64,000 bases of DNA from positions 6,014,001-6,078,000 of the forward strand of contig JAGVVL010000001.1 of assembly GCA_018287875.1 (NCBI GenBank), read 5' to 3'. This DNA comes from Nigrospora sphaerica (lineage: Eukaryota; Ascomycota; Sordariomycetes; Amphisphaeriales; Apiosporaceae). Under the pieces are notes generated by a model. It made no database searches and was not told where the DNA came from. It was given only the letters and a program-made list of their open reading frames with translations. The first letter of the stretch is position 1. Every line of letters begins with the position of its first letter. Below are positions 44,487 to 57,367 of this stretch, piece after piece. A program made the position numbers and the translations under genes.

Positions 44487-45822
44487 GCTATTGAGTAGCG
44501 AAGGTCGATTAGTCGAACGCCACTGCACGTTGGTTCTTTGGACAGTCGTAGGAATGGCCGAAGGGTGCACTTTGTAATTCAAGTAACAGAGATGCCGTTG
44601 CTAATTCGACCCGGGCATATACTGTAGCTGGAAAGCTGGCTGGTCGAGGTTCTCGGATTTTCCAGAAGAAAAAGGCACTGGGAATAAATAATCCGTATTT
44701 CACGTATGAACATTGCAATATATGAGGTAAGACCTGTTACTAGTGACGTTTGCCATTGAACTTGCAGTACTGGCTAATGATGCTAGAGCCTCGTGGACGG
44801 GACATGCATTTCTCAGCAATGCGTACATCTATCTCATTTCACCTCTGAGCCTGTAGAGGCAGGCTGAAGGTCTACCCAGCGGTGTTGTCAGGTATGTTGT
44901 CTTCTGACCTGTGGCCTCCCTTTTTTGATGCTGATCTGCTCGTCTTCGGCTATAGACATATTTCCGGGGCCCATATGCGCGTTTACATCTCTGAGAGGAA
45001 TGTAGATACCCCCACTCGGTCTGCTGCAGCCATCAAGACGTCATGATAGTTCCCATTAGACGTACATTAAAAGCCAAGTCATCCGGCCCCCGGTTGGATA
45101 TTTTGAATTTATTATTTAGCTGAGGGCTACACACGGTCCTAAACACTCTATGCAAAGGTCTATAATTTTTGTTGGCTAGCTGAGGGACCTGAGTAGCTGA
45201 AGGGCGATGCTAGATGCCAAATTCGGCGTACATGGCTTACTTGGACATCCCAGACCCCAGAGACTATGGCCCGATACAAGGTGCGGAAAACAGAAGGTCA
45301 GATAAGAAAATCCATACCCAACTACCAAAGCCAGCAAGCTGCCGTTTACTCAATAACCTACATACTTATATAGGTACTTACTTAGGCATATATAGCCAAT
45401 CGCCGTAGCAACGAACTTCCCATGACATCCCTTCCACGAGGCGTTTGATCGTCGACCACCAAACACATATCGCAAGTGACGCCCCTCCAATCTTGCTGCA
45501 ATCGAAACAATGATGAGTGAAAGCCGACTGTTGTGTAAACCCCCATTCGCGTGAAGCCGTGATCTGGTCACTGAGCATGCTTGTTGAAACTCGAAAAGAA
45601 AACGCAACCAGCCATTCGCTCACTCCAGGGACTCCTTCATGGTCTCTTCCGCGATCTCATCGATACCTTCAATGTCGGAATTAACGGCCAGCCTCGACCC
45701 CAACTGATGGATCGCACAAGAAGACTGCCAAAAGCCTCGCCAGGACGGATTGCTGCGAGAATCGCCTTCCCACGCCCTCCGACATATAGACCGGGCATAC
45801 AGAGGCTAACAGCTTCAACCGC
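44487..45822. other. Convergent spacer after the peroxin gene
   Basis: About 1.3 kb between two stop codons. From about 44560 to 45420 it is among the AT-richest parts of the window (for example ATTTTGAATTTATTATTTAG), which could reflect old repeat decay, but no repeat pair or ORF is recognised. Confidence 0.5.
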
Positions 45823-46140
45823 TCAGCGACGTCTTCTGTGCTGTTGCGACTGCTGCTGCTGCTGTTGCTGCTGTTGCTGAGGATGTTGCAAATGATGATG
45901 TCAGTTGTATGCCGAGCCGACAATCGAGGATAGGTGGCAAATCACCCTATTCGAGTTGTTGAAGCGATAGCCGTTTTCGAAACACGCTCCACAGAGCTGG
46001 CCTTCCTGTCGCCACGATTCACGCAGCACCTTGACCCCGAGACATTGGTGGTTGGGGTCGTTTCGGGCAAAGTGACAGTGGGACTTGAGCAGGATAATTG
46101 AGTGACCGCACTCGAATAGAAACTCCTCGTAGTCGCACAT
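45823..46140 (-). CDS. Small Cys/His-rich protein with polyglutamine C-terminus
   Basis: Two exons, 46140-45946 (65 codons) and 45876-45823, are separated by a 69-nt intron (GTGATT...CTCAG). They give 82 residues. Exon 1 starts MCDYEEFLFECGHSIILLKS and carries an ordered set of potential metal ligands: C2, C11, H13, H21, C22, H23, H31, C33, C50 and C53, the last two as CGAC. Exon 2 encodes nine Gln, then SQQHRRRR and a stop. If the intron is retained the frame continues 14 residues to a stop at 45901. I do not know the family, though similar short CxnH...CHFARNDPNH proteins exist in filamentous ascomycetes as far as I recall. The residue pattern suggests a small zinc-binding fold (inference). 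There is no signal peptide. Confidence 0.6.
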
Positions 46141-49100
46141 TGCGTATCTGCGTTTTTGCCCCGAGCTTAGGAGGAGGGTTGAAGATGAGAAGATGGCTGG
46201 ATGCGTTGACTTTACCGATGGTGTGATGATTAACAGTGGTCTGGAATTGGGTATCACTCTGGAAAGAACGAAGCCGCTTGTTTGGTTTTGATCGCCCTGC
46301 TACGCCAAGTGGGCATCTGGTAGGAATATATAATCCGGAAGAGAAGGTCCAGGATCCGGCAAGCGTGCCAACGGGCTGCCAAATCTGGCATCATGGACAC
46401 GACGTGGACACAACAGGGGTGACGACTGGAAATTAATTACAGAGCCGTTCCGTTCTCGGTGACCGCTGATTCCATACTGTATACTGCATTCGACCTCATC
46501 AAGACCTGACTGCGACTCCAAGCAGAAAGAGGTGAGGATGTCAACGGGAAGTGAAGCCGGTGGCTGCATACGCACAATGTCAGAGTCCAAGACAGCGATG
46601 AGCTCCAAGACATTGGCACTGTCGACAGGTCTGGAAGCCGTGGCGAAGGATAGCCGCAGTTTGTCGACAGATTGTTTTCGTTTATTTGCTGTTATCCCCA
46701 TGCTTGCGCTGGTGACATGTGATACCTTCCCAAAAGGTACACATCGACTACCGGCAGGATCTCTAGGCCGGCCTGCTCTGCGAACTCGGCCAGGAAAGGG
46801 GCAGCTACCGGGTGAAAGCGTATCTGCGTGTTCTTCCAACAAGTGGCAGCGTATCTAACCCCGGCGGCTTCAGAAGTCTAGCCTCCCCAATATTTGCTCC
46901 AGGCAGTGGTTCCAAAACGGCTGCGGTAGTTCCCGAGCGTGTATATATTCTTGTTCAAACGTCAGATACCAGACAACCTGGCTTCCGTCGCCACGGCTTA
47001 CTGCTCCAAGCCTGATGACAGTCGGGATGATGCCTTGTCTGTACGACAGCAGGTACGGGCTGTGAAATAACGACTTCTAGGACAGCGGATGCATGCAAGC
47101 ATCCCGGCAGCTTGTTCCGGATGTCCGAACGAACTATCTGTACTTAAGCAAGTTGAAGCGTGGGAAGGAGGCTTGCAGACCCGGAAACCGGGTTCGACGT
47201 TGATAGAAGAAAGAACCAATCGATTTCCCGTACGGGATCCCCTTCAGTCTGGTTAGAGAACGGTGCAGCCCGATTGTTAGCATGCAAACATGACATGTCA
47301 GAAGGTCCCTGCCAGGCGACCCCGACGGGCGAGACTCAATTCCGCCCAAAGGATATAGATACTGACATTCTTATACATTGTTCGGCGCCAAGGCTACATG
47401 GCGGGACCACGACTGCTAACTACCAAGAGGTGTTACCGTATCAGTCAGTATTGAGAGAGAGGCCCGGGCCTCTCGGTGTTTTGCCATCTATAGTGGTCGC
47501 GCCGGCCACAGAATTTCCATGCCGCTCATGCTACATGCGTCCCGGTCTTGACAGCACAACGCATTATAGCACAAATCGAGTCTAACATGCATGAAGATTC
47601 TGTCGAGTCCCCGGCTCGCTTGACAGGTCCCATGTACTAACCCGCTGCCATCGATCGAGACGGGGAGCCAAGGCCGCGAGATGAGTGGAATAGACGTGCT
47701 GGGGTGATATACGGCCAATTCTCTCGTACATTGGAACCCTGGTTCGAGAACCGGAGGTAATGACACACCGGACACAATTGCCCAGAAGCCGCGCTTTCTC
47801 CACCATCAGGCAGTCCTCGACTCTCACACCCCGGCAGCACCGCGTTGATGTTCGCGCCGTCTGTAACAGTCGGGGGCCGCCGAGGACACATCCGCATGTG
47901 GCGGCAGAAACTTCCGTAACAACTACCGAGCATCATCAGGCAGCTTCGTGCCATCATGGTTCGGCACGGGAGTTCTGGGACGTTGTGGCGCGTAAGACGA
48001 AGTGGAAGCGACAGCGGTGTGCGCGTCTTGTGCGACGCCGGTGGGATTATACCCCTAGATTCGACCAAAAGATAGTGGAGAACCCCATGGCAGCTCTTTC
48101 ACGACAACCCTTGACTTTCGTCGCGAGCTTGCTTCAGGGCCTCATGTACATAGCATGTTCCGTGCTCCGATGTTCTTCGTGCCACGAGGAACGTGAAGGG
48201 GTCCAAGGTGGTACTTGTTTGAGTGCTTGGCGACCGAACCGACAGTGCAACATGCTGTACACCGAGATAGTCACCAGTATCGAATTCGCAGGCTCATAGT
48301 CCGTCCTCGGTTCTACTTGACACGTTTCCATCACCAAGCCCATTGTGGTAGGCCTCCAACCCAGATCCCCCGACTAGCCAACCGGCGAAGATGGCGGCGA
48401 TGACGTCAGAGCAATATACCCGAGTACTTCCCCAAGGCTGATGGGCCTTCGGTTACGGGTTGCTGTTTGTATACTTTCATATGGGAGGTCTAACTTTCCT
48501 CGTAGGCGGGGCCCAAAGGGGTATTGCATCGTGGGGGTGCTTGACTGCACGGTGGAAGTTGGAAACCTAGTTACCTCAAGGTACGAGTAGTATGAGGCGT
48601 ACAAGAGGAACAGGCAGATGGAAATGGAGTAATTGCACGGAAGCAACCTTGGATCCCAGCTGTTGTCCTATTTCCAGTTCCAGTTTCCCATCCCACCATC
48701 CCGCTCCTTAGCGGCGGGTAGATATCCCGCCCAGGGAGTAACAAATCAGGGAGGTACGTAGGGATGTAGGCAAGAAGTAAGTACTTACTTACCGAAGAGG
48801 TAGGTAGGTAGGTACAGAGTACGCAGTAACGCAACCAGAGCAACTCCACCCGGTTACGGCCCCTCCGTGCATCCATCCATTCATACATCCGTCCTCCCAT
48901 CCATCCATCCACCATCTGCCTATCCCCCAGCCGTCTCACCGAAACACACCACGGAATCGACTGGACTGGCTGAGCTCGCTGCCCGGCGCCCAGGCATCGG
49001 TCGCCTCACTTTGCTGCTCGTCCATCAAGACCCGACGGTTGCCTTACCACTTGTCCAATGCCGCCGCCGCACCCATACACCCACCCACTCACGCACACAC

Positions 49101-49900
49101 ATACATGCATGCGCGTTGCTTAAACGAATGCCATCTCCCCATCACCGCCTCCATATCGCCCTGATTCTCCCGTTGGGCTTCTTCGGTTTGCTTGCCCCCT
49201 AGCAGCTTGGCCACCCGCTGCCGACGTGGGGAACTACCATTGTCCCCCTCCACCATCCACTATTGCATCCCCGTGGACATCCACCGTCCACTGCGACAGA
49301 ATCCATCTCAGCACTGCCTTCATCTCTGCCTGTCGCACCGGGCGTTCGCGCATGCAGACGGCAAAGGAACCAGAGCCAATAGCGCCACCGGTTATCTTGG
49401 AGCAGCTGCCGGAGTTCCCAAAAAACAACGCCCACTCCAAGCGCGGTCCGCACAACCGCCAGGCAGCAGTAGCCACACTCCCCCAGCTGAGCCGGAAGCA
49501 GACTCGACTTGACATTTCGCACACTACTTCGTGCAAACAGCCTCAGACGTCAAACCGGGGCATTCTTGTCTGCCTCGCCAACTCTAAGTCTGCTTGTCAG
49601 CGAACCAGCTTGTCAGAGATTCGCTCATTGTTTCATCGATTCGCAAGTGCACAGTTCGTCCACCGATCCGATCATTCCGTGCCCACAAGCTCGGCCCAGC
49701 CGCGTGTGGGAACCGGTCGGGTGCTGACCCTCTGTTAGCGAGCTGCCCAGCAGTGCCGTCGCCGACTCGCCACCGCCCGACCTCCTCGCACTCCCGTCGC
49801 GAAACTCACCAGCCGGAGCCGCAACGTCGGGTCTTCTGGGCCTTTTCCGAGTCCCGGTTGGATCTTTCCCGCACGGTTGCCGTCGACAGGCTCATTCAAA
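46141..49900. other. Long divergent spacer before the first zinc-finger gene
   Basis: About 3.8 kb with no gene that I can support. A 133-codon frame on the minus strand (46701-46300) has no recognisable motif. Around 48780-48820 there are repeated TAGG units (GTAGGTAGGTAGGTAC), and 48865-48915 has ATCC repeats. The stretch from about 49200 to 49900 is C/A-rich and should hold the leader and promoter of the zinc-finger gene. Confidence 0.45.
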
Positions 49901-52610
49901 ATGGCCGATAACTGCATCCCTGCGGTCGGCGACCCGGATCACGGACCCATCACGGCAAATGTTTCGGAGGCGTCCGTCTCTCACATGTTCCCCCATCAGT
50001 TCGGGTTCAATACGATGCCGGACGGTGTGCTGTCCAGTGCCTTCTCACGGCACCGTGTAGCGCGGGCACCCTACGAGCACGCCGTCTCTGCTCCTATCCA
50101 GAATCCCCTAATGCACTGGTATAAGAACAACGACGGGCCGTGGGTCCCGCCCAACTTTGCCCCAGACTGCGATGGGCGTAGTGCATCGCGAATGAATGGA
50201 CTAGACCCAGGGGCCTACCCTTTCGCCTATTCTGAACAGTATCGTGACACCGGCGTGCCGTCGGAATGCGACACCATCCCCACTGGAATCGACCCTTCGG
50301 ACTCGGGCTACGGGAGCAACGTTGCCAAGCTCAGCATCGCCAACAACTCCGTTTTTGGGGAGCCGCTGGATCCATGCCCGGAAACGCAGAGCCTGGCAGG
50401 CCGTCTCTCGGATTTCAATTTCCAGGTGCTTGACCCGGGGCAGGCCAGCCTGTGGTCCACACAGCCATCGCCAGTGGATTATCGAGGCAATCATTTGGAT
50501 GCCAAAGGTATAGTATGCGAAACTTGCAACAAGCAGGTGAAAACCAACTCGGAGCTCAAGTAAGCCTGCCGCTGCAGTTCCGATCGCAGGTGAATGCCGA
50601 TCGACTGAGACATTGTGTATCCTACAGGAAACATATGCAGAGGCACACAAAGCCGCACCGCTGCCAAGTGCCAGGCTGTAACAGGACTGAGGGGTTCAGT
50701 ACTTCAAACGACCTCGACCGCCACAAGCGAAGCGTACACCCCGGCGAGACAGTTTCTGGCAACCGATACCTCTGCAATATCGGTCCCTGCAGGAACAAAG
50801 AAAAGATATGGCCGCGGGGTGACAACTTCAGGGCCCATCTGAAAAGAGTTCACAATTCCATCATGGCTACCGATGAAGAACTCGAGCTTTACATCTACAG
50901 GTGCGTATCGAGATAAAGGCTCGATAGACCGCATTAGACCAAACGCTGACAATATCCCTCTTCTAGGCCTCAACAGCTTGTCCAAGATGGGTCCATGGAC
51001 GATACTACCAGCCACCAGCTCGCGGTGCAGTGCACTCCCGGGGCCCGACAGCTAAGCCCAGGCCTGGAGACCGGCTCTGCCCCTAGCCTGCAGTCTCAGA
51101 AAACGGATCAAGCCCCCAGTTCCAGCGCACGCCACGAATCGTACAACGGCATGGTATTACCAGCGACCCCAGTTGGCAGCGCAAACATGGACCTAGGCCA
51201 TATGACTGGCGGTACTGATCCTGTTGATCCTGTCGTGACGTCTCCCTCGGATGATGGACGTTTGAGTATGACGGAGCATCTTGAAGACATGTCGTCTGCG
51301 GTGCAAGCCAGCCAATCGGCCCCAGATTGCCCGCCGGATTCCACGGATCCGGGTGGAGGACAAACCCATTTACAATCCGTCATGCCGGGCGACTTGGGGC
51401 ACCGCGACTGCACACCTCGATTCTCGGCCAGTGCTGAGCTCGAGAGGTCGCAGCTGGTCTTTGAGTTGCCTGAGAAGGCCCCCCAGGGCCCCGCCCCGGC
51501 CTCGCCAGCATTGCTCGCCGACAACGGACCATATGATTCTGAGGCGAGTAGCGTATCCGTCTTGGATCTAACCAGCCACCGACGAGTGCAGGACGACGTC
51601 GCCCAAGAACCAGAATTCACTAGCTCTGTGGCACAAACCCGCGGCCTTTTACAGCTTGACATATATGACGACGAGAGTATCCGGAAGGTCGTCGAGGTCC
51701 TCGACAACTACGGCAAGTTACGAGAACTAGGGTTCAGAAAGGATTTGCCCACGCATGCGGATAAGACAGAAGATAGTTCCGCCAGCCTGCGTCAGGAGCA
51801 CCAGCACCCTTGTCTCGCAGAGAAGTGTGACAAGACGTTCGCTCGTCTTTGTGAGCTAAAGTAAGGCGATGTGTGCCCGTGTGACGTTGGCTGCTTACAC
51901 AATCCAGGAAGCATGCGAAACGGCACTCGAAGCCGTATAGGTGCACTTATCAGGTATGCAACAAGAGATTTGGAAGTAAAAACGATTGGAAAAGACACGA
52001 GAACAGTCAACACTTCCTGCTTGAAGTTTGGAAGTGCCAAGAGCCTGATACCGAGAAGTCCTCCGGGAGCTGTGGCAGGGTCAGCCATCGGCGGGAGACA
52101 TTTAAGGATCACCTGATGAAGCATCACAGCTTGAGTGGCCGCGAATTGGACACCAAAGTGGACAAGGGCCGCGTAGGACGGAACTGCGAGAGCAGGTTCT
52201 GGTGCGGGTTCTGTGAGCAAATCGTGGAAACCCAGCGAAAAGGGCTCAATGCTTGGACAGAACGGTTCAACCATATCGACAACCACATCCACGGCAAGAA
52301 CGGCTATTCACAGAAGGACATGGATGAGTGGAAATACGTCGATCCAGATGCATCACCGCCCTTCTGCTCCGGTTCCGACACGGACGACGACGACGGCCTA
52401 CGGCTGACGCCATCCGACTCGGCGCGGCTCACGAGAGAGTCCCAGCAGGGCCATGGTCTCAGCACTGCGGCCTCGAAGAGAAAGACGACGGGCATTGAAC
52501 TTGGCGAACGGCAAACCAAGAGACCACGCCGTGAACCACCTTTGAGGTCAGGTGTGATATTATGCGTGAGCAAGCCATTGCCTCCCTGGGTCCCCAGCAG
52601 TCAAGACTAA
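49901..52610 (+). CDS. C2H2 zinc-finger transcription factor (two finger clusters)
   Basis: Four exons, 49901-50559, 50628-50900, 50967-51860 and 51908-52610, have introns of 68, 66 and 47 nt and give 842 residues. The start MADNCIPAVGD sits in an AAAATGG context. A first finger cluster begins at about residue 206: CETCNKQVKTNSELKKHMQRH, then CQVPGC..SNDLDRHKRSVH, then CNIGPC..DNFRAHLKRVH. Introns 1 and 3 cut at the same place inside a finger (SELK/KH and CELK/KH). A Ser/Pro-rich central region follows. The second cluster starts at about 593: CLAEKCDKTFARLCELKKHAKRH, then CTYQVCNKRFGSKNDWKRHENSQH, then a Cys-rich WKCQ...CGRVSHRRETFKDHLMKHH segment. The tail has an acidic DTDDDDG and a basic KRPRREP, likely nuclear. 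No Zn2Cys6 domain is present. Targets are unknown. Confidence 0.88.
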
Positions 52611-54535
52611 CGGTACGACCAGTGCCAATGCGCCGAAGGCAACAGCAGCAATACAGGTCCGCAGTGCGTAAGCGGCGATTGCCAGCATTTGCTTTGCGAA
52701 GAATGCGGTTGAGATACCCAATGGAGACGGCGGGAGCGGACGGTTACAAAGTTGGGAGTGGTGCGTCGGACCGCTTAGGGTGGTGCGGGCATGTGTCAAG
52801 ATGGCGATAATGAGAAGACCGAACCTCTCCTGCCCACGTTTACGTGCCGTCCGTGTTTCCATTCTGATTACACGGCCGGGCCCCCATGATTCTGCAATGG
52901 GCGTCTCAATGTGACGACCGGTTGCTGCCGAGGATAATTCCGTCGGTGCAGTCATAGAGTAAGTGCCGCGCCATAGCACTGCCGGCCACCCAAGGGTTGT
53001 GCCGGGGACGCAGCAGCGCGGAGGCTTAGCGAGCCGTGATGATCGATCACAACAGATCGAAGTTGCAAATGCCTGGCGAGACGCGGTACAAGTCGGCAGG
53101 ATTGCCGGCCTGCCGGCGCATGGATGGGGCTCAGCAGCATCGACTGCGGCTCGGGGCGGTTACCTTGGCTGGATCGATGGCGGGACACTCAAAAGAGGGA
53201 GGGCGACAAGGCGACAGGGCGACCCGAAGTGTACTCTCACGCCCCCCCTGGCCCTTCTACCATGCATGACCGGGGTGGCTGAACTACTGGGGCTGGCTAG
53301 GCAGCTGCATGCGTTGATCAGAAATGTGCACTTCTGGGCCTATGAGAGAAGGGCTTTGATCGCACAAGAGGCGCGTATCCAGGCCAATACCTATTTCGAT
53401 GCCTCCGTTGCCGCGTCGATGTCCTGCCGCCCCGTTTCTCGTGTGGGGGGGCGAGAGAAAAGAAAGCTGAATGGGCTCTTTGTGGTGGTATGACGGGAGA
53501 CGCTTCGCTGCGTAGAAGTCACCAAAAATCGAGAAAGGGAGGGGAGCCGTAAGGGATAGTGGGAAAGAGAAGGGAGGTGCGAAGCAGTCAGCACAGGCAG
53601 GCACTTGGGCGCAAAAAGGGGGCGGGTGGCGTGCGCTGCAAGCCGACTGCAGCACAACGGGACATCTGCCTGGCTTCTCCAGCACAGTACATGGAAAAGC
53701 ACAGGATGGCGCGCGCCCGGAAGGGGAAAGCATGGGTTTGTACTGTCTCGAAGCGGTGGCAGAGACGAGCGTGGGCGATTATGCAGCAGGGCACGTAAGA
53801 CGGCGAGGGCCGGAGGCAGTCCCCTGGCACGGTATGCATCCCAGCAGCTCGAGGTTAAGATAGCCAGCCACGGTACTACTAGGCTTACGGCGAGGCAACC
53901 GTCTGCTATGCCTCCACCGTCCATCCGGAAGGCCGCCACTGGTCGTTACCGGCAGGCTAGAGGTAAGGACGAGGGTTGAAGCCGTGGGGTAGACGGTTGC
54001 CTTCGTCTCCCTCTCCCTACCCCCCTAATCCTCCCCTCTTCTCTCTCTCTTTCTCTCCGCCCTCTCGGATGACCAAGACGCGTAGCGGGAGAACCAGACG
54101 GGCGAAAGACTCGGTGTAGGGGCGTTGGGACGAAGCCGGTTGAGCAGTCTCAGTATCCGCCTGCCTGCGCAGCTGCTGTTGGCATCGGCTGTGCAACGAT
54201 GAGGTGCGTCGACTGCCTGGCCGCCAGCCGTCACATCTCACAAATTGTCAGGCGGCGTTTCCCGCCCCCCCTCAGGCCATATCCGCCCAAGCGCTTCCGT
54301 ATGGCCCATCCAGTGAAGGCGTGCGTAGGTACTTTTCCCATCCACTTACCTCATATACATGTAAGTACATACGTGTACGGACATTAAGGCAGTTATTCCG
54401 CGGGCTCCAGGGACTGGATGCATTTTGCCAGGCAGGGGCTGCAAGCCTGGCCATGTATGGAGTAGCTCCATTTGTCTTCCGAGCCCGGAGTATAGGAGAT
54501 CTGAAGCCCTGGTTAGAGGGGCGGGGCCTGGGGCA

Positions 54536-54796
54536 GGCAGGACAGGGCAGGGGAGGGCAGGACAGGGCAGGGCAGGGCAGGGCAGGGCAGGGCAGGGCAG
54601 GGCAGGGCAGGGCAGGGCAGGGCAGGGCAGGGCAGGGCAGGGCAGGGCAGGGCAGGGCAGGGCAGGGCAGGCAGGGCAAGACAGGCAGGACAGGACGGGC
54701 AGGACAGGGCAGGGCAGGGCAGGGCAGGGCAGGGCAGGCAGGGCAAGGCAGGCAGGACAGGACGGGCAGGACAGGGCAGGGCAGGACAGGGCAGCC
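54536..54796 (+). repeat. GGGCA (GGCAG) pentanucleotide array with G-quadruplex potential
   Basis: The core from about 54563 to 54670 is an almost perfect run of some 21 GGGCA units. It is flanked by degenerate copies (GACAGG, GGGAG). To the right, a block beginning at 54671 (GCAGGGCAAGACAGGCAGGA) is repeated 67 bp later at 54738 with one change, so there is a second, longer period. GGG tracts separated by CA fit the canonical G-quadruplex pattern many times over on the plus strand. The 15-bp reading period makes all three frames open on both strands, which explains the false long ORFs here. Confidence 0.95.
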
Positions 54797-55711
54797 CTAT
54801 CACCTACATATATCTTTGCACGAAACCATGATCCTTGGATCGAGCAATGGAGAAACAGAGCCGGGGATGATGGCCCGAAAGGCACCCAAGGACAAGGGCG
54901 TATCCATCCGTCCATCCTTTTGGGTTCCGGCGTGGTGGGTAAAGTACCCGGAATGGGGGCGTAGCTAGGGGGGTTCGCAGGGTATATACGGGACCCGATT
55001 GCCTGCCCGCGATCGCGTGCCATGGCGACCGCCTGACACTCTGCCCGCCCTGCAATATCGGGCTGGGGTATGAAACGTATTATAGCGGTTCAGTCCTTAG
55101 GAACTGGCGGATGGCGTTCCCTTGGGGAGAAGATGGAAGTTGAGGAGGTCCAGAAGAAGCGGTTTCCGCGGCCCATAAGGTCCGTCACGCGTGGGGCGCT
55201 ATTGATGGGATGGCTTCCTATTCAGCAATCCATTCATTCCCTGTCCAGTCCATCCACCCACCCACCCATGGATCCATCCTATCCCGTCTCCTCCCGTCAT
55301 CCCACCCCTCCCATCCGTCCCATCTCGGTATCCCTCTTAAGTTTAGCGACGGCCCAGCGGCTACCGACCTTTGGCCCCCGGAGACGGGGTACCTGGGGTG
55401 GATAGCACGGAGGTGTCTGAATGTTCGTACCGTACACGGGTACGCCTACCGAAGTCGGTGTATTTGGATTCATGGGTTTACCACCACCTGCCCTCCCCAC
55501 TGTATTGCTTGGGGGCCAACAAGCGGCCCTGCAAAGAAGCATCATCAGCAGCCGGCGGGCCCCAGGCGTGCCGCAAAAATACCATGCAGACTCATCAGTA
55601 TAGCGAAATATGCAAGTTGGGGGCCGCGCCCCTCCCCCGGACCCCCTTCCAAGTTTAGGTCGGCCCTCCAGCTGGTTCTCCACCGCCGATATCGACCACA
55701 GTCTATGTTAC

Positions 55712-55716
<5 letters not shown>

Positions 55717-55751
<35 letters not shown>
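55717..55751. repeat. CCG trinucleotide microsatellite
   Basis: About eleven tandem CCG units, preceded by CTGCTG, in the spacer upstream of the second zinc-finger gene. Confidence 0.9.
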
Positions 55752-55752
<1 letters not shown>

Positions 55753-57367
55753 TCGCCATCTTCGCCAGTTCATCGGTCCCCACCTACCGGGCATATGCAT
55801 ACCTATCTGCAAAATTCCGGTCCCGCGTCCCAAGACGGGCGTGCGTTTACGATGTCCGTTCGCCTACTTCCGTATCCTTGACCGAAACAACTTGGGGCTA
55901 CCGACGTTGTTGGTCGCAAAGTCCCTAGCAGATTGGCTCAACTCGAACCGCAGAGGTGTCTGTGTTGTGATATCGTCACCCACGCGGGACTGAGAGAGAG
56001 TATTAAGGACGTGAGGGCCGAGAGGGCGTCCTCGGGGGGTCCTCGTCCCCTTTCATTGGACGGCTGCCGACCACCAAGGAGAGACAGGTACGAAGCTTAC
56101 GTCTTCGGAACCGGGCGAATGGGTCGTCTGTGAGTGACGCTGTCCGATACCCACGTTGGCCAGGCGGCCCCCGATTTGCTGCTCCGTGCACACCCTCTCA
56201 TGCCTGGTACTTGCGACGAAGGATTTTCCTGGCCTGGGAAGGGTTTACGAAGGATGCACCAAGGGCCACCACGTCAGGTTTTGCCTGTGGGCCGTGTTCT
56301 TCTACTTCCTCTTCCCTTCATTCCCTCTCTCTCCCTCTCCCTTTCAGCTGTACACTACAAAGTGCCAACCCCAGCAAGCACCTTTGCTGCTTCCCCCTCC
56401 TTCCGTTCTTCCCTGGCGACGTCTCCAGCCACGATCTCCTGTGCCGTTGCTGAAGGGCCAGCTCTGGCCCTGTTTTGTCACTTCTCATATTCCCGTTCGA
56501 TGGTCAACTGTGAGTGCCGCACTCGTTTGGCCGCATTGTTGTTGCTGGCAACGGCGCGGACCGCCTGCTCGAGGTAAATGGTTCGCCAACTACGGGCGGA
56601 ACGGGCGAGGCAACCCGCCTGAGCGGCACGGTGTACTTTCAAGTGTCATAAAATAGGCACGCCCCGCCTTCACACCCCCTCGAGGGGGGGGCAGGGAAAG
56701 GGGCTGGCTGGCTGGCTAATCAGCCATCATGCACCTTCTTTCAAGGAGTGCTAACTTGGTTGCCTGCAAGGGGGGGGATCGTCGCGGTTGGCGCCCACGC
56801 GTTGGCCAATACTTGCACACGCATACAAGCCGTACATGGCTCGCCTCCAATCACCGGCCAAGCTTGCATCCTGGCCGCCCTCCTCCCCAATGGCTCAGCC
56901 TACCATGTCTGTACAATGTACATCGGAAGAAGAAGAATACGTACATTTCTTGCGGCTCCGCGTGGGTACGGACCCGGAAAATGGTGGCCCTGGGGGCACT
57001 CAGAAGACAGTGAGCCTGGGAGGCATGGCCGCCCCAGCTGATAAAAGTATGGGGGTTGATACTCATCCTCTCTACGGCACTTGGAAGACAAACACCGGTT
57101 GGCATGGCTGCACCTCGCCCTTGCTTATATCTACCTACACGTTCCCTGGTCATCCCCAGCACTGCCCATCCCAAGGGCCGTCTCCAGCCATACGCATAAT
57201 CCACTGTTATTCACCCGTCCTGCTGGTATGCCCACCCCCACCCCCAACACCCAGCGGAGAGCAACACCATAGCCGTCCACGAGAAGCTGGGATTGTCTCA
57301 TTCCGGCCCATGGTCCCAACATCCGTCGTCTTACAGTCATCCTTCGACATCGTCCTCGCTTCCCAAA

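Larger units (their letters stand above)
52611..57367. other. Repeat-rich spacer between the two zinc-finger genes
   Basis: About 4.8 kb with no gene that I can support. It holds the large GGGCA array (54536-54796), a CCG microsatellite (55717-55751) and CATCCATC-type repeats near 55230-55300. The last kilobase is C/A-rich and likely contains the leader of the next gene. All long frames over 54.2-55.0 kb are products of the pentanucleotide repeat. Confidence 0.5.

Noticed and set aside
46300..46701. 133-codon minus-strand frame from an ATG at 46701
   Set aside because: It has no recognisable motif, no clear codon bias and no splice partner. It could be a decayed gene but cannot be supported.
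54536..54796. Possible CRISPR-like array
   Set aside because: The units are 5 bp without unique spacers and the genome is eukaryotic. It is a simple-sequence array.
54204..54968. 254-codon GQGRAGQGRAG frame and the matching Leu/Pro/Cys frames on the other strand
   Set aside because: These are artefacts of the GGGCA pentanucleotide array, which leaves all frames open.
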